Positions 34,622 through 43,841 of a stretch of DNA of 64,000 nt are shown in pieces. The notes under the pieces are model-generated. The model saw only the letters and a program-made list of their open reading frames with translations, searched no databases and was not told where the DNA came from. Positions within the stretch are counted from its first letter, which is position 1. Each line of letters begins with the position of its first letter. Origin of the DNA: CAZSNT01 sp964607765 (GTDB lineage Bacteria; Verrucomicrobiota; Lentisphaeria; Oligosphaerales; JABHEG01); the NCBI GenBank assembly GCA_964607765.1, contig CAZSNT010000017.1, positions 26,972-90,971 on the forward strand, written 5' to 3'. The position numbers were made by a program, and so were the translations under genes.

Positions 34622-36430
34622 TCACTCCGTTGTGCGCAACACAGCGACAAAGGCCTCCTGGGGGATGTTGACCTTGCCAATCTGTTTCATGCGCTTCTTG
34701 CCTTCTTTCTGACGCTCGAGGAGTTTGCGCTTCCGCGTGATGTCCCCGCCATAGCACTTGGCCGTCACGTTCTTTCGCAGGGCGCGGACGGTCTCTCTCG
34801 CGACGACCTTGCCGCCCACCGCGCCCTGGATGGCGATCCTGAACTGCTGCTGCGGTATGACCTGCTTGAGGCGTTCAGCTATCTGACGCGCCCGTGCGGC
34901 TGCGTGTTCCTTGTGCACTATGCACGCGAACGCATCGATCGGCTCGCCGTTCACGAGCATCTCGAGCTTGACCAGCGGCGATGTGCGGTACCCGGCCGGC
35001 TCATAGTCCATGCTGCCGTAGCCGCGAGTCACCGTCTTGAGCTTGTCGTAGAAGTCGAGAACGATCTCGTGAAGCGGGAGTTCGGCGGTGATCATGACAT
35101 GCTGATGGTCAACGGTTTCTGTGTTCGTGCACTCGCCCCGCTTCTCCATGATCAGGTTCATCACCGCGCCCAGATACTGCACGGGCGCAATCAGCTGGGC
35201 CTGGATGAGCGGCTCCTCGATGTGGTCGACTTCCGTTGGATCCGGCAGGTGCACGGGGTTGTCCAGATCGAGCCGGCTTCCGTCCTTCAGGTGGACCCGG
35301 TAGATGACACTCGGATAGGTCAGGATGATGTCCATCTCGTATTCCCGCTGCAGCCGTTCCTGGACAATCTCCATGTGCAGCAGGCCGAGGAAACCGCAGC
35401 GGAACCCGGCGCCGAGAGCAGCTGAACTCTCAGGCTGAGCAACGAACGCGGCATCGTTGAGCTGCAGCTTCGCGATGCTGAATCGCAGCGTATCGTAGTC
35501 GCGCGTGTCCACCGGGTAGACGCCACTGAAGACAAGCGGCTGCGCCTCCTTGAAGCCGGGCACGGGCTCAAGGCAGGGCGCGCGCTTCAGCGTCAACGTG
35601 TCACCGATCCGGATCTCGGCGGGGTCTTTGATGGACGTGATGACGTATCCGACCTCGCCCCGGTTAAGCTGATCTGTCCGTGTCATTTCCGGGCCGAAGA
35701 AGCCGACTTCCTTCACGTCTGCATCCACGCCGTTGCTGAACAGGCGTACGGTCGCGCCCGCATCAACCGCGCCGGTAAGCAAGCGCACGTATCCCACAAC
35801 GCCGCGGTACACGTCATACACCGAGTCGAACACGAGCGCGCGGAGGATGCCGTCGTCCAGTCCGGGGGCCGGCGGGGGAATGCGCGTCACGATTGCCTCC
35901 AGGATTTCGGGTATACCAAGGTCGGCTTTCGCGCTGGCCAGGAGCATATCCTCAGCCGGGATAGCAAGAATCTCCTCCAACTGTTCCTCGCAGAGCGCCA
36001 GATCCGCTGCCGGCAGATCGATCTTGTTGACGACAGGAATGATCGCCAGATCCTGCGCCATGGCCAAGTGAACGTTCGCTACGGTTTGCGCCTGTACGCC
36101 CTGCGCCGCATCGATGACGAGGATGGCGCCTTCGCACGCCGCCAGGCTGCGGCTCACCTCGTAGGAGAAGTCAACGTGGCCCGGTGTGTCGATCAGATTC
36201 AGCTGGTAGGTCTGGCCATCCTGGGCCTCGTAAGTCATGCGCACGGGGTGCGACTTGATCGTGATGCCGCGTTCCCGCTCCAGGTCCATGGCGTCCAGAA
36301 CCTGATCCTGAAACGCACGTTCGTCGATCGTGTGCGTGTGCAGCAGAAGACGGTCGGCCAAGGTCGACTTGCCATGGTCAATGTGCGCGATGATGGCGAA
36401 GTTGCGTGTGTGTTTGAGGGATGCCTGCAT
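34622..36430 (-). CDS. lepA: Elongation factor 4 (LepA)
   Basis: This 602-residue translational GTPase acts on stalled or mistranslocated ribosomes. FAIIAHIDHGKSTLADRLL is the G1 loop, DTPGHVDFSYEVSRSL is G3 and PVVNKIDLPAAD is G4. The unique C-terminal domain carries TAKCYGGDITRKRKLLERQKEGKKRMK (read in parts), which defines LepA. It precedes lepB, a gene order known from E. coli. A repeat array with a hairpin fills the gap upstream of its ATG. Confidence 0.97.
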   Translation of the reverse strand: MQASLKHTRNFAIIAHIDHGKSTLADRLLLHTHTIDERAFQDQVLDAMDLERERGITIKSHPVRMTYEAQDGQTYQLNLIDTPGHVDFSYEVSRSLAACEGAILVIDAAQGVQAQTVANVHLAMAQDLAIIPVVNKIDLPAADLALCEEQLEEILAIPAEDMLLASAKADLGIPEILEAIVTRIPPPAPGLDDGILRALVFDSVYDVYRGVVGYVRLLTGAVDAGATVRLFSNGVDADVKEVGFFGPEMTRTDQLNRGEVGYVITSIKDPAEIRIGDTLTLKRAPCLEPVPGFKEAQPLVFSGVYPVDTRDYDTLRFSIAKLQLNDAAFVAQPESSAALGAGFRCGFLGLLHMEIVQERLQREYEMDIILTYPSVIYRVHLKDGSRLDLDNPVHLPDPTEVDHIEEPLIQAQLIAPVQYLGAVMNLIMEKRGECTNTETVDHQHVMITAELPLHEIVLDFYDKLKTVTRGYGSMDYEPAGYRTSPLVKLEMLVNGEPIDAFACIVHKEHAAARARQIAERLKQVIPQQQFRIAIQGAVGGKVVARETVRALRKNVTAKCYGGDITRKRKLLERQKEGKKRMKQIGKVNIPQEAFVAVLRTTE

Positions 36431-36441
36431 GAGGGGCCGTA

Positions 36442-36497
36442 TTCAGTGTTAAGTGTTCAGTGTTTCCTGCTGTGCAGCAGGATTCGGTGTTCGGTGT
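36442..36497 (-). repeat. Seven-base array interrupted by a hairpin
   Basis: Plus-strand units TTCAGTG, TTAAGTG, TTCAGTG and TTT lead into the perfect hairpin CCTGCTG-TG-CAGCAGG (36466-36481), then ATTCGGTG and TTCGGTG. It fills the lptF/G-lepA gap. Layout and hairpin sequence match the element at 19164-19211. Confidence 0.87.
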
Positions 36498-37598
36498 CTA
36501 TCGCCGCGCCATGGCCGAGAGCGCCCACAACCCCCCGATCTGGTAAATGATGTTCGGTAGCCAGACCAGGATTTCAGGGTGGAGGGCAGCCTGGTACTTG
36601 AGGCCGTCCGCGAGCATGATGAATGCGTAGAAGCCCAGCGCCAGACACAGGCAGACGAGCAGTCCCACCGATGTCTCGGAACGCTGCGTGCGGACGCCAA
36701 AGGGAATGCCCAGCAGCAGGAACGCAAACGGGGACAGAGCCATTGACAGCCGAGTGTGCAGTTCCACGTAGGTGGCCGTCGTGTTCAGTCCCATGGCGCT
36801 GTCGATGTAGATCCGGCCGAACAGCATGCCGAGATCCATGTATTTGAGCTTGCGTGTCAGAGGCCGACGATCAACTTCCGCGCCGTAGTCGAGCGGGAAT
36901 GTGAAGCTCTGTGTGGCGAACCGGCGGAGTCGCTTTCCGGCATTCTCGCTGCTCAGGTCAACGGCCGCGATGGTGGCTTCCTCGAGCTCGATCTCCAACA
37001 TGCGTGCGGCATCGTTTACCCTGACCGTGCCGCGCCGGGCTGTGATGTCCTGCCTGACCTTACCGTCAGAGCCCAGCGCGAATATGTGCACGTCCTCCAG
37101 CGCATTGCCGCTCCGTTCTCCGACTCGTATCACGTATCCGGGCAGTTCCACAAACCGTCCCGGCTCGATCACGACCAGCGGGTTCTTGATTCCCTCCGTG
37201 CGGCGCAGCAGGTAGGCGCGGTGACGACAGCGCGGCGATATCGTGGTGTGGAGCAACATGCAGACCACACTGAGGACAACGCTGATCAGCAGGCCCGGTG
37301 ACACAATCTGCCAAAGGCTGATCCCGCTGGCGCGCATGGCCGTGATCTCGTTGTCAGCGGAGAGCCGACTGAAAACCAACACGCACGAACAGAGCAGCGC
37401 CAGGGGCGCAGTGAACGTCAGGATGTCGGGCATCAGGTAGAGCAGGAACTGCAGAAGAACGAGCAGCGGCACGCCTCGCGCCAGCAACTCGAAGGCTTTG
37501 AACAGGTTGGCCGACAACATCACAAAGGTGAGTACACCGATGGCGATCAGCGTCGTTCCAAGAAGCTGTCTGCCGACGTAGCAGTTGAGCGTCTTCAT
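36498..37598 (-). CDS. LptF/LptG-family LPS export permease
   Basis: The 366-residue protein has the LptF/LptG plan. Three N-terminal membrane helices surround a conserved SADNEITAMRASGISLWQIV coupling region that contacts the LptB ATPase. A periplasmic beta-jellyroll of about 160 residues comes next, then three C-terminal helices. With LptB and LptC it extracts lipopolysaccharide from the inner membrane. Which of the two paralogues it is cannot be decided here. Its ATG shares a base with the bamA stop (TGATG), so two outer-membrane assembly functions are translated together. Confidence 0.9.
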   Translation of the reverse strand: MKTLNCYVGRQLLGTTLIAIGVLTFVMLSANLFKAFELLARGVPLLVLLQFLLYLMPDILTFTAPLALLCSCVLVFSRLSADNEITAMRASGISLWQIVSPGLLISVVLSVVCMLLHTTISPRCRHRAYLLRRTEGIKNPLVVIEPGRFVELPGYVIRVGERSGNALEDVHIFALGSDGKVRQDITARRGTVRVNDAARMLEIELEEATIAAVDLSSENAGKRLRRFATQSFTFPLDYGAEVDRRPLTRKLKYMDLGMLFGRIYIDSAMGLNTTATYVELHTRLSMALSPFAFLLLGIPFGVRTQRSETSVGLLVCLCLALGFYAFIMLADGLKYQAALHPEILVWLPNIIYQIGGLWALSAMARR

Positions 37599-39955
37599 CA
37601 GAAACGGTAGCCGATGTGGAAATGCGGCCGGCCGCTGTCGCTGAGATGGTCCATCTGCGTGACGATGGGCCAGCCGTACTCGAAGCGAACCGGCACGGGC
37701 TGCGGCCCGATCGGCAGATTCACCTGCACGCCTGCGCCGACGCTGACGTTCAGGTCGAACGGATCCAGGTCATCCACATCCTCCCAGACATTTCCCGCAT
37801 CGCAGAAAGCGCTGCCGTAGATCAGCTTGAAGATCGGATAGATGATCTCGGCCCGGCCCAGCAGCATGGACTTGCCGCCGATCGGCTCCTCATGCACGGC
37901 GTCGTCAATAGGGCTGATCTCACGCCGTTTGAATCCGCGAACCGACATGCCGCCCGCAAAGTAACGATCGAAAATGGCCGCGCGCTTCCCGGAGATGCGA
38001 CGCAGGACGGCTACCTCGCCCCCCAGTTTCAGCACCATGTCGTGGACGAGTGGGAAGTACTTGCGGGCGGCCAGGTCGAGCCGCACAATGTCGCTGTAGC
38101 TGCCGATGGCCTCGGTCAACAGCTCCGTGCTCAGGGTCAGGCGTGAGCCGCGCGTGGGCTGAACAAAACTGTCGCGCGAGTCCCGGCTGACACTGAAAAG
38201 GAGCCGCGTGGCGTTGTAATTGCCTTCTTCCGAGAGCAGGAGTGCGCTCACGTCATCCTCGAAGTCGGTCAGCTTGATCTGCTGTACGGTCAGCCCTGCC
38301 GAGTGCCGCCAGTACTTGCGCCACGCCTTCGTGACCTTTATCCCCGCCCCGACAGTCTCCTGTTCGTATTCGTCCTCGAAGCGTGAGTGCGTGAACGCGT
38401 CCAGTTCCAGACGCAGACGCTTGTCCAGCCACCACGGCTCTACGAACGACAGCACCACGTCGTTGCGCTCCGTCCCCAACTGCATGCGAAGCCGCATACG
38501 CTGACCAGCGCCCTTGAACCCCTCCATCCGCGCGAACTTACCGACGTCGAAGTTGGCCTCACCCAGCTCCAGCGTGCCAACCAGGGCGTCTTCCGTGGAG
38601 AATCCCGCGCCGACCTGGAACGAGCCTGTGTGCTGTTCCGTTACTTCCACGCGCAGGTTCTTCTCGTCCTCGCGTTCCGTGGACTCCGGAATGACGTCCA
38701 CACGCTCGAAATAACCCAGGTTCTTCAAACGCGTCTGCGAGGCCCGGATCTTGCGCCTGTCGGCCAGATCGCCGGGATGCAGAGCCAGCTCGCGCCGGAT
38801 CACGTAGTCCTCTGTCGCCTCGTTGCCGATGATCTTGACATCGTGGATACGCGACGGTACGCCCTCATCAACCACGTACAAAACACCAACCGTCTTGCTC
38901 TGCCCATCCACCTCATGGTCCACATCGATGTACAGGTCCAGGTACCCGAGGGCATCGTACTTCGCCCTGATCCGGTCCAGCTCCCGGCGTTCGCGCGCCC
39001 TGTCGTACTGTTGGCCCTGTTTCGACTTGGTGAGGGCCAGCAGTTCGTCCCGGCTGAACCGTTTCGTGTCCGCAAACTGCAGGTCCAGCGATCGGACTGT
39101 GTAGGCGGGGCCTTCCTCGAGCACGAAGGTCAGCGTGACCCACTTGCGCTTGGCATCGAACGTACGACGCACAGCCACGACCTGGAAGTCAAAGTAGCCG
39201 CGGTCCGTGTAGAGCTCGCCCAGCGCATCCTCGTCCATCTCCAGTTTCATGTCATCGACGTAGACCGTGGGAATGATGTAACTCCACCACGGGCGTCTGG
39301 TCAGAAGCGTGCCGCGCAGTTCAGCAGTGGTGAACGCGGTGTTCCCCTCGAACAAGACCTTCCTCAGTTTGTGTCGTTCGTTCTCGGTGATCGCGAAGAC
39401 CAGGTTCACTTCGTGCGTGTTCGGAATGTGCTGGACCTTCGAGGTCAGCTCGCACTTCGCAAATCCCTTCTGCCGGTACCGCTTGCGGATCGCGTTCGTG
39501 TCGGCATCGACCTGCATTTCGTCCAGAATCGCGCCAGGTTCGTGCTCGATCAGCCGTTTGAGATGCTTGGTTTTCAGCGTCTCGTTGCCTTCGAATATGA
39601 TGCGCCGGACGCGGCGCTTGGGCGTGACAGTCACAGAGATGATAACCTTGTCGTCAGGCTGTTCCGAGACCTCGGCTTTGACATCCTCGAAGCTGCCGCT
39701 GCCGTAGATGCGCTTGATGTCCTCGGACAACTGGGCAGGATTGAACGTCCGGCCGGGCTGGCAGTCCATGAATGAGAGAACCTGGTCACGCGGCGCGCTC
39801 GCGCCCGTGTCGGTCTTGACGACCACATCCAGAACGTCCGCGCCCCGCACGGTCAGGGCGGCCAGCAGCACCGTGAGTACGATCAGCGGCACGCGCACTC
39901 CTGCAATCTGTGTGTCAGCCGGTATCTGTCGGTTCTGGGGTCTGGGGATTGCCAT
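37598..39955 (-). CDS. bamA: Outer-membrane protein assembly factor BamA
   Basis: The 785-residue Omp85 protein inserts beta-barrel proteins into the outer membrane. After an export helix (PLIVLTVLLAALTVRGA) come about five POTRA domains to residue 430 (VKAEVSEQPDDKVIISVTV, VRRIIFEGNETLKTKHL and FEGNTAFTTAEL are their strands). A 16-strand barrel follows. The barrel ends FHIGYRF with a terminal aromatic residue, and the conserved VRGFKRREISP motif near 690 is the VRGF/Y box of lid loop L6. The gene is placed after dnaB and before lptF/G. Confidence 0.95.
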   Translation of the reverse strand: MAIPRPQNRQIPADTQIAGVRVPLIVLTVLLAALTVRGADVLDVVVKTDTGASAPRDQVLSFMDCQPGRTFNPAQLSEDIKRIYGSGSFEDVKAEVSEQPDDKVIISVTVTPKRRVRRIIFEGNETLKTKHLKRLIEHEPGAILDEMQVDADTNAIRKRYRQKGFAKCELTSKVQHIPNTHEVNLVFAITENERHKLRKVLFEGNTAFTTAELRGTLLTRRPWWSYIIPTVYVDDMKLEMDEDALGELYTDRGYFDFQVVAVRRTFDAKRKWVTLTFVLEEGPAYTVRSLDLQFADTKRFSRDELLALTKSKQGQQYDRARERRELDRIRAKYDALGYLDLYIDVDHEVDGQSKTVGVLYVVDEGVPSRIHDVKIIGNEATEDYVIRRELALHPGDLADRRKIRASQTRLKNLGYFERVDVIPESTEREDEKNLRVEVTEQHTGSFQVGAGFSTEDALVGTLELGEANFDVGKFARMEGFKGAGQRMRLRMQLGTERNDVVLSFVEPWWLDKRLRLELDAFTHSRFEDEYEQETVGAGIKVTKAWRKYWRHSAGLTVQQIKLTDFEDDVSALLLSEEGNYNATRLLFSVSRDSRDSFVQPTRGSRLTLSTELLTEAIGSYSDIVRLDLAARKYFPLVHDMVLKLGGEVAVLRRISGKRAAIFDRYFAGGMSVRGFKRREISPIDDAVHEEPIGGKSMLLGRAEIIYPIFKLIYGSAFCDAGNVWEDVDDLDPFDLNVSVGAGVQVNLPIGPQPVPVRFEYGWPIVTQMDHLSDSGRPHFHIGYRF

Positions 39956-39969
39956 TGTCTACTCCGCTG

Positions 39970-41385
39970 TTATATCTCCGGGACATCTTCGTCGGGAATG
40001 CGGCTTCTGCTCTCGAAACGCGTGTACGCCGGGATGAAAGTCAGAGGCACGATGCCGGTCGGTCCGTTCCGGTGTTTGGCGATGATCAGCTCCGCGTCCA
40101 TGCCCTCGGTCGGAGCGCCCATGCTGCCCTCGCTGGTCTCGATCTCTCGCTCGCGGTGCAGCAACGCCACAACATCCGCGTCCTGCTCGATCGCCCCGGA
40201 CTCACGCAAGTGTGCCAGGCGCGGGCGCTGCCCAGGCTGCTCAGCCTGCCGGTTCAGCTGGGCAAGCACGATGATCGGCACGCCGAGCTCTTTGGACAGC
40301 GCTTTGATGCCGCCTGACATCCGGGCCACCTCGTTCTCGCGTGTCGCGTTCGCACCCACGTTGGCGCGAAGCAGCTGCAGGTAGTCGATGATCAGCACTT
40401 TGACGTCGAATTCCCGCTTCATGCGCCGCGCTTTCGTGCGCAGTTCCAGGATGTCCAGCCCGCCCGTGTCATCAATGTAGATGGGAGTCTCGCGCAGAAT
40501 CTGGCCGGCACGCATAATCTCTTCCCAGCGGCCCGGAGACAGGGCGCCGTCCCTAATGTCGCTCAACCCCACACGGGCATAGCTGCACAGCAGGCGCAGA
40601 ACCAATAACTCCGCACTCATCTCGAGGCTGAAAATGCCTACGCCCGCAGGCTCCTCGCGCAAGACCATGTTCAGCGCGATGTTCAGAGCCAGAGCAGTCT
40701 TGCCGATCGACGGCCGCGCAGCCAGCACGGTCATCTCGCCCGGCCGGAGCCCGGTCAGGATGCCGTCCAGATCCGGGTACCCCGTCTGCAGCCCCAGCAC
40801 GTCCTCGTCACCGGAGTGCAGCTTGTCCAGGTAGTTTATCGCCCCGAGCATCAGGTCTCTGACAGGCCGAACCGCCGTCGTCTCTGTCAGGCCGGTGACA
40901 GCCAGAACGTCCGACTCAATCTCATCGAGCAGGCCGCGAACGTCCTCGCGCGGCTCGAAACAGCGGTCCACCACGTCCATGCCCGTTCGGATCAGGTTGC
41001 GCAGTACAGCCGTCTCGTGGACGATCTCCACGTAGTGCTCGACATTCGCAGCCGTGGCAACGCTGTTGAGAATCTGGCTGAGGTAGGGACGTCCGCCCAC
41101 GTCCTCCAGGCAGCCCTCCTTGGCCAGGGAGTTGGACAGGGTGATCAGATCGATCGCACCCCGCGCCCGCTCGCTGCCAAGTTTGGTCAGCGCTGCAAAG
41201 ATCCGCTGGTGTCGCGGGTCGTAGAAAGCGTTGTCGAAGTTGAGGCGGGCAACCGCGCTGTCAAGAGCGGTGGCGGGGTCGAGCAGCACAGAACCCAGGA
41301 CCGCCACCTCGGCCTCAACGTTGTGAGGCAGTGGGCGGTCGCCTGCGAGGAGACTGACGCTTCTCGAGTCAGCGGAATCCGCCAT
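39970..41385 (-). CDS. dnaB: Replicative DNA helicase DnaB
   Basis: The 471-residue hexameric helicase unwinds DNA at the fork. The N-terminal domain starts LPHNVEAEVAVLGSVLLDP. The RecA-like domain has Walker A in ARPSIGKTALALNIAL, FSLEMSAELLVLRLL and VLIIDYLQLL (Walker B), and ends with the RFRS-type DNA-binding region near EIEVIIAKHRNGPTG. The ATG at 41385 is preferred to a TTG at 41403. Its position after rplI follows the common rpsF-ssb-rpsR-rplI-dnaB order. Confidence 0.96.
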   Translation of the reverse strand: MADSADSRSVSLLAGDRPLPHNVEAEVAVLGSVLLDPATALDSAVARLNFDNAFYDPRHQRIFAALTKLGSERARGAIDLITLSNSLAKEGCLEDVGGRPYLSQILNSVATAANVEHYVEIVHETAVLRNLIRTGMDVVDRCFEPREDVRGLLDEIESDVLAVTGLTETTAVRPVRDLMLGAINYLDKLHSGDEDVLGLQTGYPDLDGILTGLRPGEMTVLAARPSIGKTALALNIALNMVLREEPAGVGIFSLEMSAELLVLRLLCSYARVGLSDIRDGALSPGRWEEIMRAGQILRETPIYIDDTGGLDILELRTKARRMKREFDVKVLIIDYLQLLRANVGANATRENEVARMSGGIKALSKELGVPIIVLAQLNRQAEQPGQRPRLAHLRESGAIEQDADVVALLHREREIETSEGSMGAPTEGMDAELIIAKHRNGPTGIVPLTFIPAYTRFESRSRIPDEDVPEI

Positions 41386-41446
41386 TCTTGCACACTCGCA
41401 CAACGAGCAGGGCTGAGGCCGCGCCAGCGCTGCGGACGTCCTGCGC

Positions 41447-41896
41447 CTACTTTCTGACGACCCACACCTTCAGAGCGGTCTCAACTTCCTCGTGGAGGTG
41501 TATCTCGACAGTGTAGACGCCAAGTTCACGGATCGGCTCGGGCAACATCACCGCATGGCGGTCCACTTCCATACCCTCGCCCGCCAAGGCCTCGGAGACC
41601 TGCACCGGTCCAACCGAACCGTAGAGTTTGTCGTTCTCGCCCGCTTCCATGGGAATGGTCACCGACAGCTGGCTGATACGGTCAGCCATCGCCTCCGCAA
41701 CCGACTTGCGCTCTTCGTGTTCCTTCTGCAGGCGAAGCTTCTTCGCTTCCAACTGCCGCAGCGCGTCCGGCGTAATCTTCACGCCGAGCTTCTGCGGGAA
41801 CAGGTAGTTCCGCGCGTATCCGTCCGCAACGCGGACTTGGTCGCCGAGGCTGCCGAGCCCCGCGACATCCTCAATCAAAATCAGTTCAACAGCCAT
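41447..41896 (-). CDS. rplI: 50S ribosomal protein L9
   Basis: At 149 residues it shows the L9 N-terminal signature ELILIEDVAGLGSLGDQV followed by VADGYARNYLFPQKLGVK. The long central helix connects to a second RNA-binding domain (GSVGPVQVSEALAGEG). It is in the rpsF-ssb-rpsR-rplI cluster. Confidence 0.97.
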   Translation of the reverse strand: MAVELILIEDVAGLGSLGDQVRVADGYARNYLFPQKLGVKITPDALRQLEAKKLRLQKEHEERKSVAEAMADRISQLSVTIPMEAGENDKLYGSVGPVQVSEALAGEGMEVDRHAVMLPEPIRELGVYTVEIHLHEEVETALKVWVVRK

Positions 41897-41924
41897 CGCC
41901 GTTCAAGCTCCCGTTCCGAGGGTC

Positions 41925-42164
41925 CTAAGGCACAAGTGCCACGTTGCGTGCGCGTTTGACGGCTGCCGCAAGCATCTTCTGGTGCTTGAAGCAGTTCCCC
42001 GTGATGCGACGCGGCAGGATCTTCCCTTTCTCCGTCTGGTAACGCCGGAGCAGATCCACATCCTTGAAATCAATATTGGTGATCCGGTTCTCGCAGAGCC
42101 GGCAGACTTTCTGCCGGAGCATCTTGCGCCTTCTCTTACGTCGTGTTCTCACGCTTGTTGCCAT
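41925..42164 (-). CDS. rpsR: 30S ribosomal protein S18
   Basis: The 79-residue protein contains KVCRLCENRITNIDFKDVDLLRR and the IDYKD-like core, then LPRRITGNCFKHQKMLAAAVKRAR, the S18 signature. The two cysteines of CRLCE could bind zinc, as in many S18 proteins. The N-terminus is strongly basic (RTRRKRRRK). Confidence 0.97.
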   Translation of the reverse strand: MATSVRTRRKRRRKMLRQKVCRLCENRITNIDFKDVDLLRRYQTEKGKILPRRITGNCFKHQKMLAAAVKRARNVALVP

Positions 42165-42197
42165 GTTGGTATCCTCAAGCAGTTGGGCTTTTCTGTA

Positions 42198-42764
42198 CTA
42201 GAAAGGTATGTCGTCGTCGCTCGCACCGACCTCCTCGAACGGAGGCATCTGCGGGGGGGGCGGACCAGCGGCCTGCGGCGGCGCTGCAGCCGGAGCTGCC
42301 TGCGGCGCCTGGTACCCCTGCTGCGCCTGTGGCGCCTGGGGTGCCTGGGGTGCCTGGTTGGCCGGCGGGCCTTGCGGGGGAGGGGGAGCCGTGCCCTGGC
42401 CCGGCTCACCGCCGTACTCGGCACGGTTGCCCGGGGAGGAGAGGAACTGAACGCGCTCGGCAGTCACCGTCAGACGGTTGCGCCTCTGCCCCGTCTGGCG
42501 GTCCTCCCATTGGTGGTAGTTCAGACGCCCCTCGATCAGCGCAGGTGCGCCGCGGCGCAGGTAGTTGTTGCAGGACTCCGCCTGCTTGCCCCACACGTCA
42601 ATCTCCACAAAGCACGTCTCCTCCCGGTCTTCGCCGCGAGAGGTCGTGAACCGCCTGTTGATCGCCAAACCGAAACCGCAGATGGCCGAGCCGCCCGTGG
42701 TGTAACGCAGCTCCGGGTCGCGAGTCAGGTTGCCGATAAGAAGGACTTTGTTCAACGAAGCCAT
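42198..42764 (-). CDS. ssb: Single-stranded DNA-binding protein
   Basis: This 188-residue SSB has an N-terminal OB fold (SLNKVLLIGNLTRDPELRYT, FVEIDVWGKQAESCNNYL). The linker is Pro/Gln/Ala-rich with imperfect APQ repeats. The acidic tip DDDIPF recruits partner proteins. The true start is MASLNKV at 42764; the longer frame upstream overlaps the rpsF end. It is located between rpsF and rpsR. Confidence 0.96.
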   Translation of the reverse strand: MASLNKVLLIGNLTRDPELRYTTGGSAICGFGLAINRRFTTSRGEDREETCFVEIDVWGKQAESCNNYLRRGAPALIEGRLNYHQWEDRQTGQRRNRLTVTAERVQFLSSPGNRAEYGGEPGQGTAPPPPQGPPANQAPQAPQAPQAQQGYQAPQAAPAAAPPQAAGPPPPQMPPFEEVGASDDDIPF

Positions 42765-42786
42765 GCGCACGTGTCTCCCGCGTTCG

Positions 42787-43122
42787 CTAACGCCTGCTGG
42801 ATCTCGGAGGCCTGGAGTAATCCCGCGTCGGGGCACTGCCGTCGTGCTGGAATACCTCCAGCCTCAAGACGCTGGCGTTGAGCCGATAGTTGTCATGCAG
42901 CGCCTCAACCTGGTCAGGATCAAGCTCGAACAACAGATCCCAGTAATTCCCGGCCCGGTGCTTGGCGATTGGCCTGGCAAACTGCCGACGCCCCAGGGAA
43001 ATCCGGTGGTTGACCCGGCCGCCCAGGCTCTTGATGTGCTTCTCCGCATCGCGGGAAAACGACTCCCCGCCGTCCTCAAACTTCTTGCTGTCGAGGATGA
43101 AAACCGCCTCGTAGGGTTTCAA
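42787..43122 (-). CDS. rpsF: 30S ribosomal protein S6, TTG start
   Basis: The 111-residue protein begins LKPYEAVFILDSKKFE and contains GRRQFARPIAKHRAGNYWDLLFEL, the S6 pattern. The start codon is TTG at 43122: AAGGAG lies 9 bases upstream and the codon overlaps the pth stop as TTGA, mirroring the ATGA overlaps elsewhere. The ATG or GTG codons further upstream lie inside pth and would add unrelated residues. The C-terminus is a short basic tail. Confidence 0.92.
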   Translation of the reverse strand: MKPYEAVFILDSKKFEDGGESFSRDAEKHIKSLGGRVNHRISLGRRQFARPIAKHRAGNYWDLLFELDPDQVEALHDNYRLNASVLRLEVFQHDGSAPTRDYSRPPRSSRR

Positions 43123-43739
43123 TTCTCGTTCTCCTTGTTTCCTATGTCGCAGTTCGGTGTCTGCGCCTGTGCCGTCCACGCATTGTATGCATTCATGGTC
43201 GAGTCCAAGCCGCGGCGCACCGCGTGCAAGGTGGCTTCAGCGGCTGTGTCGAGCACCGAACGCACGGTCTCGACTTCGTCCGGCAGCCAGCCACCAAGCA
43301 CGTAGTCAATCGTCTCGCCGTCCGGCCTGCCGATGCCCACCCTCAGACGCGGGAAACAGTCGGTACCAAGGGCGTGGATGATCGACTCCATGCCGCGATG
43401 GCCGCCGCTGCTCCCTTCCCGGCGAAGGCGTATACGCCCAAGAGGAAGGTCCAGACAGTCGTAGCTCACCAATATCTGTTCAGCGGCCAGCTTCAGGCAT
43501 CTTGCAGCCCGTGCAACGGCTTGACCACTGTTATTCATAAACGTCAGCGGCTTCAGCAGGTAAAGCTGGCCGCCTGCGAACCGGGTCGTGTAGAGCTGGC
43601 TGTCGAACCGGTGCGCCACTTCGGGCGCACGGCGGATTCTCGCCAACACCTGGTCAACAACCATGAATCCGACATTGTGTCGGCTTTCCGCGTATTCAGG
43701 CCCCGGATTGCCAAGGCCGACAATGAGCTTCGGCAACAC
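43119..43739 (-). CDS. pth: Peptidyl-tRNA hydrolase
   Basis: The 206-residue enzyme frees tRNA from dropped-off peptidyl-tRNA. The signature VGLGNPGPEYAESRHNVGFMVVD includes the catalytic His. TFMNNSGQAV and YDCLDLPLGRIRLRREGSSGGHRGM (with the key Asp) follow. The start codon is GTG at 43739, with GAGG upstream. It is placed between rplY and rpsF, the usual neighbour on one side (rplY-pth). Confidence 0.95.
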   Translation of the reverse strand: MLPKLIVGLGNPGPEYAESRHNVGFMVVDQVLARIRRAPEVAHRFDSQLYTTRFAGGQLYLLKPLTFMNNSGQAVARAARCLKLAAEQILVSYDCLDLPLGRIRLRREGSSGGHRGMESIIHALGTDCFPRLRVGIGRPDGETIDYVLGGWLPDEVETVRSVLDTAAEATLHAVRRGLDSTMNAYNAWTAQAQTPNCDIGNKENEN

Positions 43740-43841
43740 CTTCCGACCTCGTTAGCATACCGATAATCTGTATGGTCCCAAGGCACAGTCAAGCTCGGGC
43801 GCGCCTTTGGCGCAGCGTGGCCGTCCGTCCTGAACGTCCGG

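Noticed and set aside
33233..35425. Plus-strand open frame of 730 codons across lepB and lepA
   Set aside because: It lies opposite two firmly identified genes and crosses their junction; composition is that of a shadow frame.
43741..43841. Possible small gene between pth and rplY
   Set aside because: The 101-base gap has no frame with a start, ribosome-binding site and useful length.
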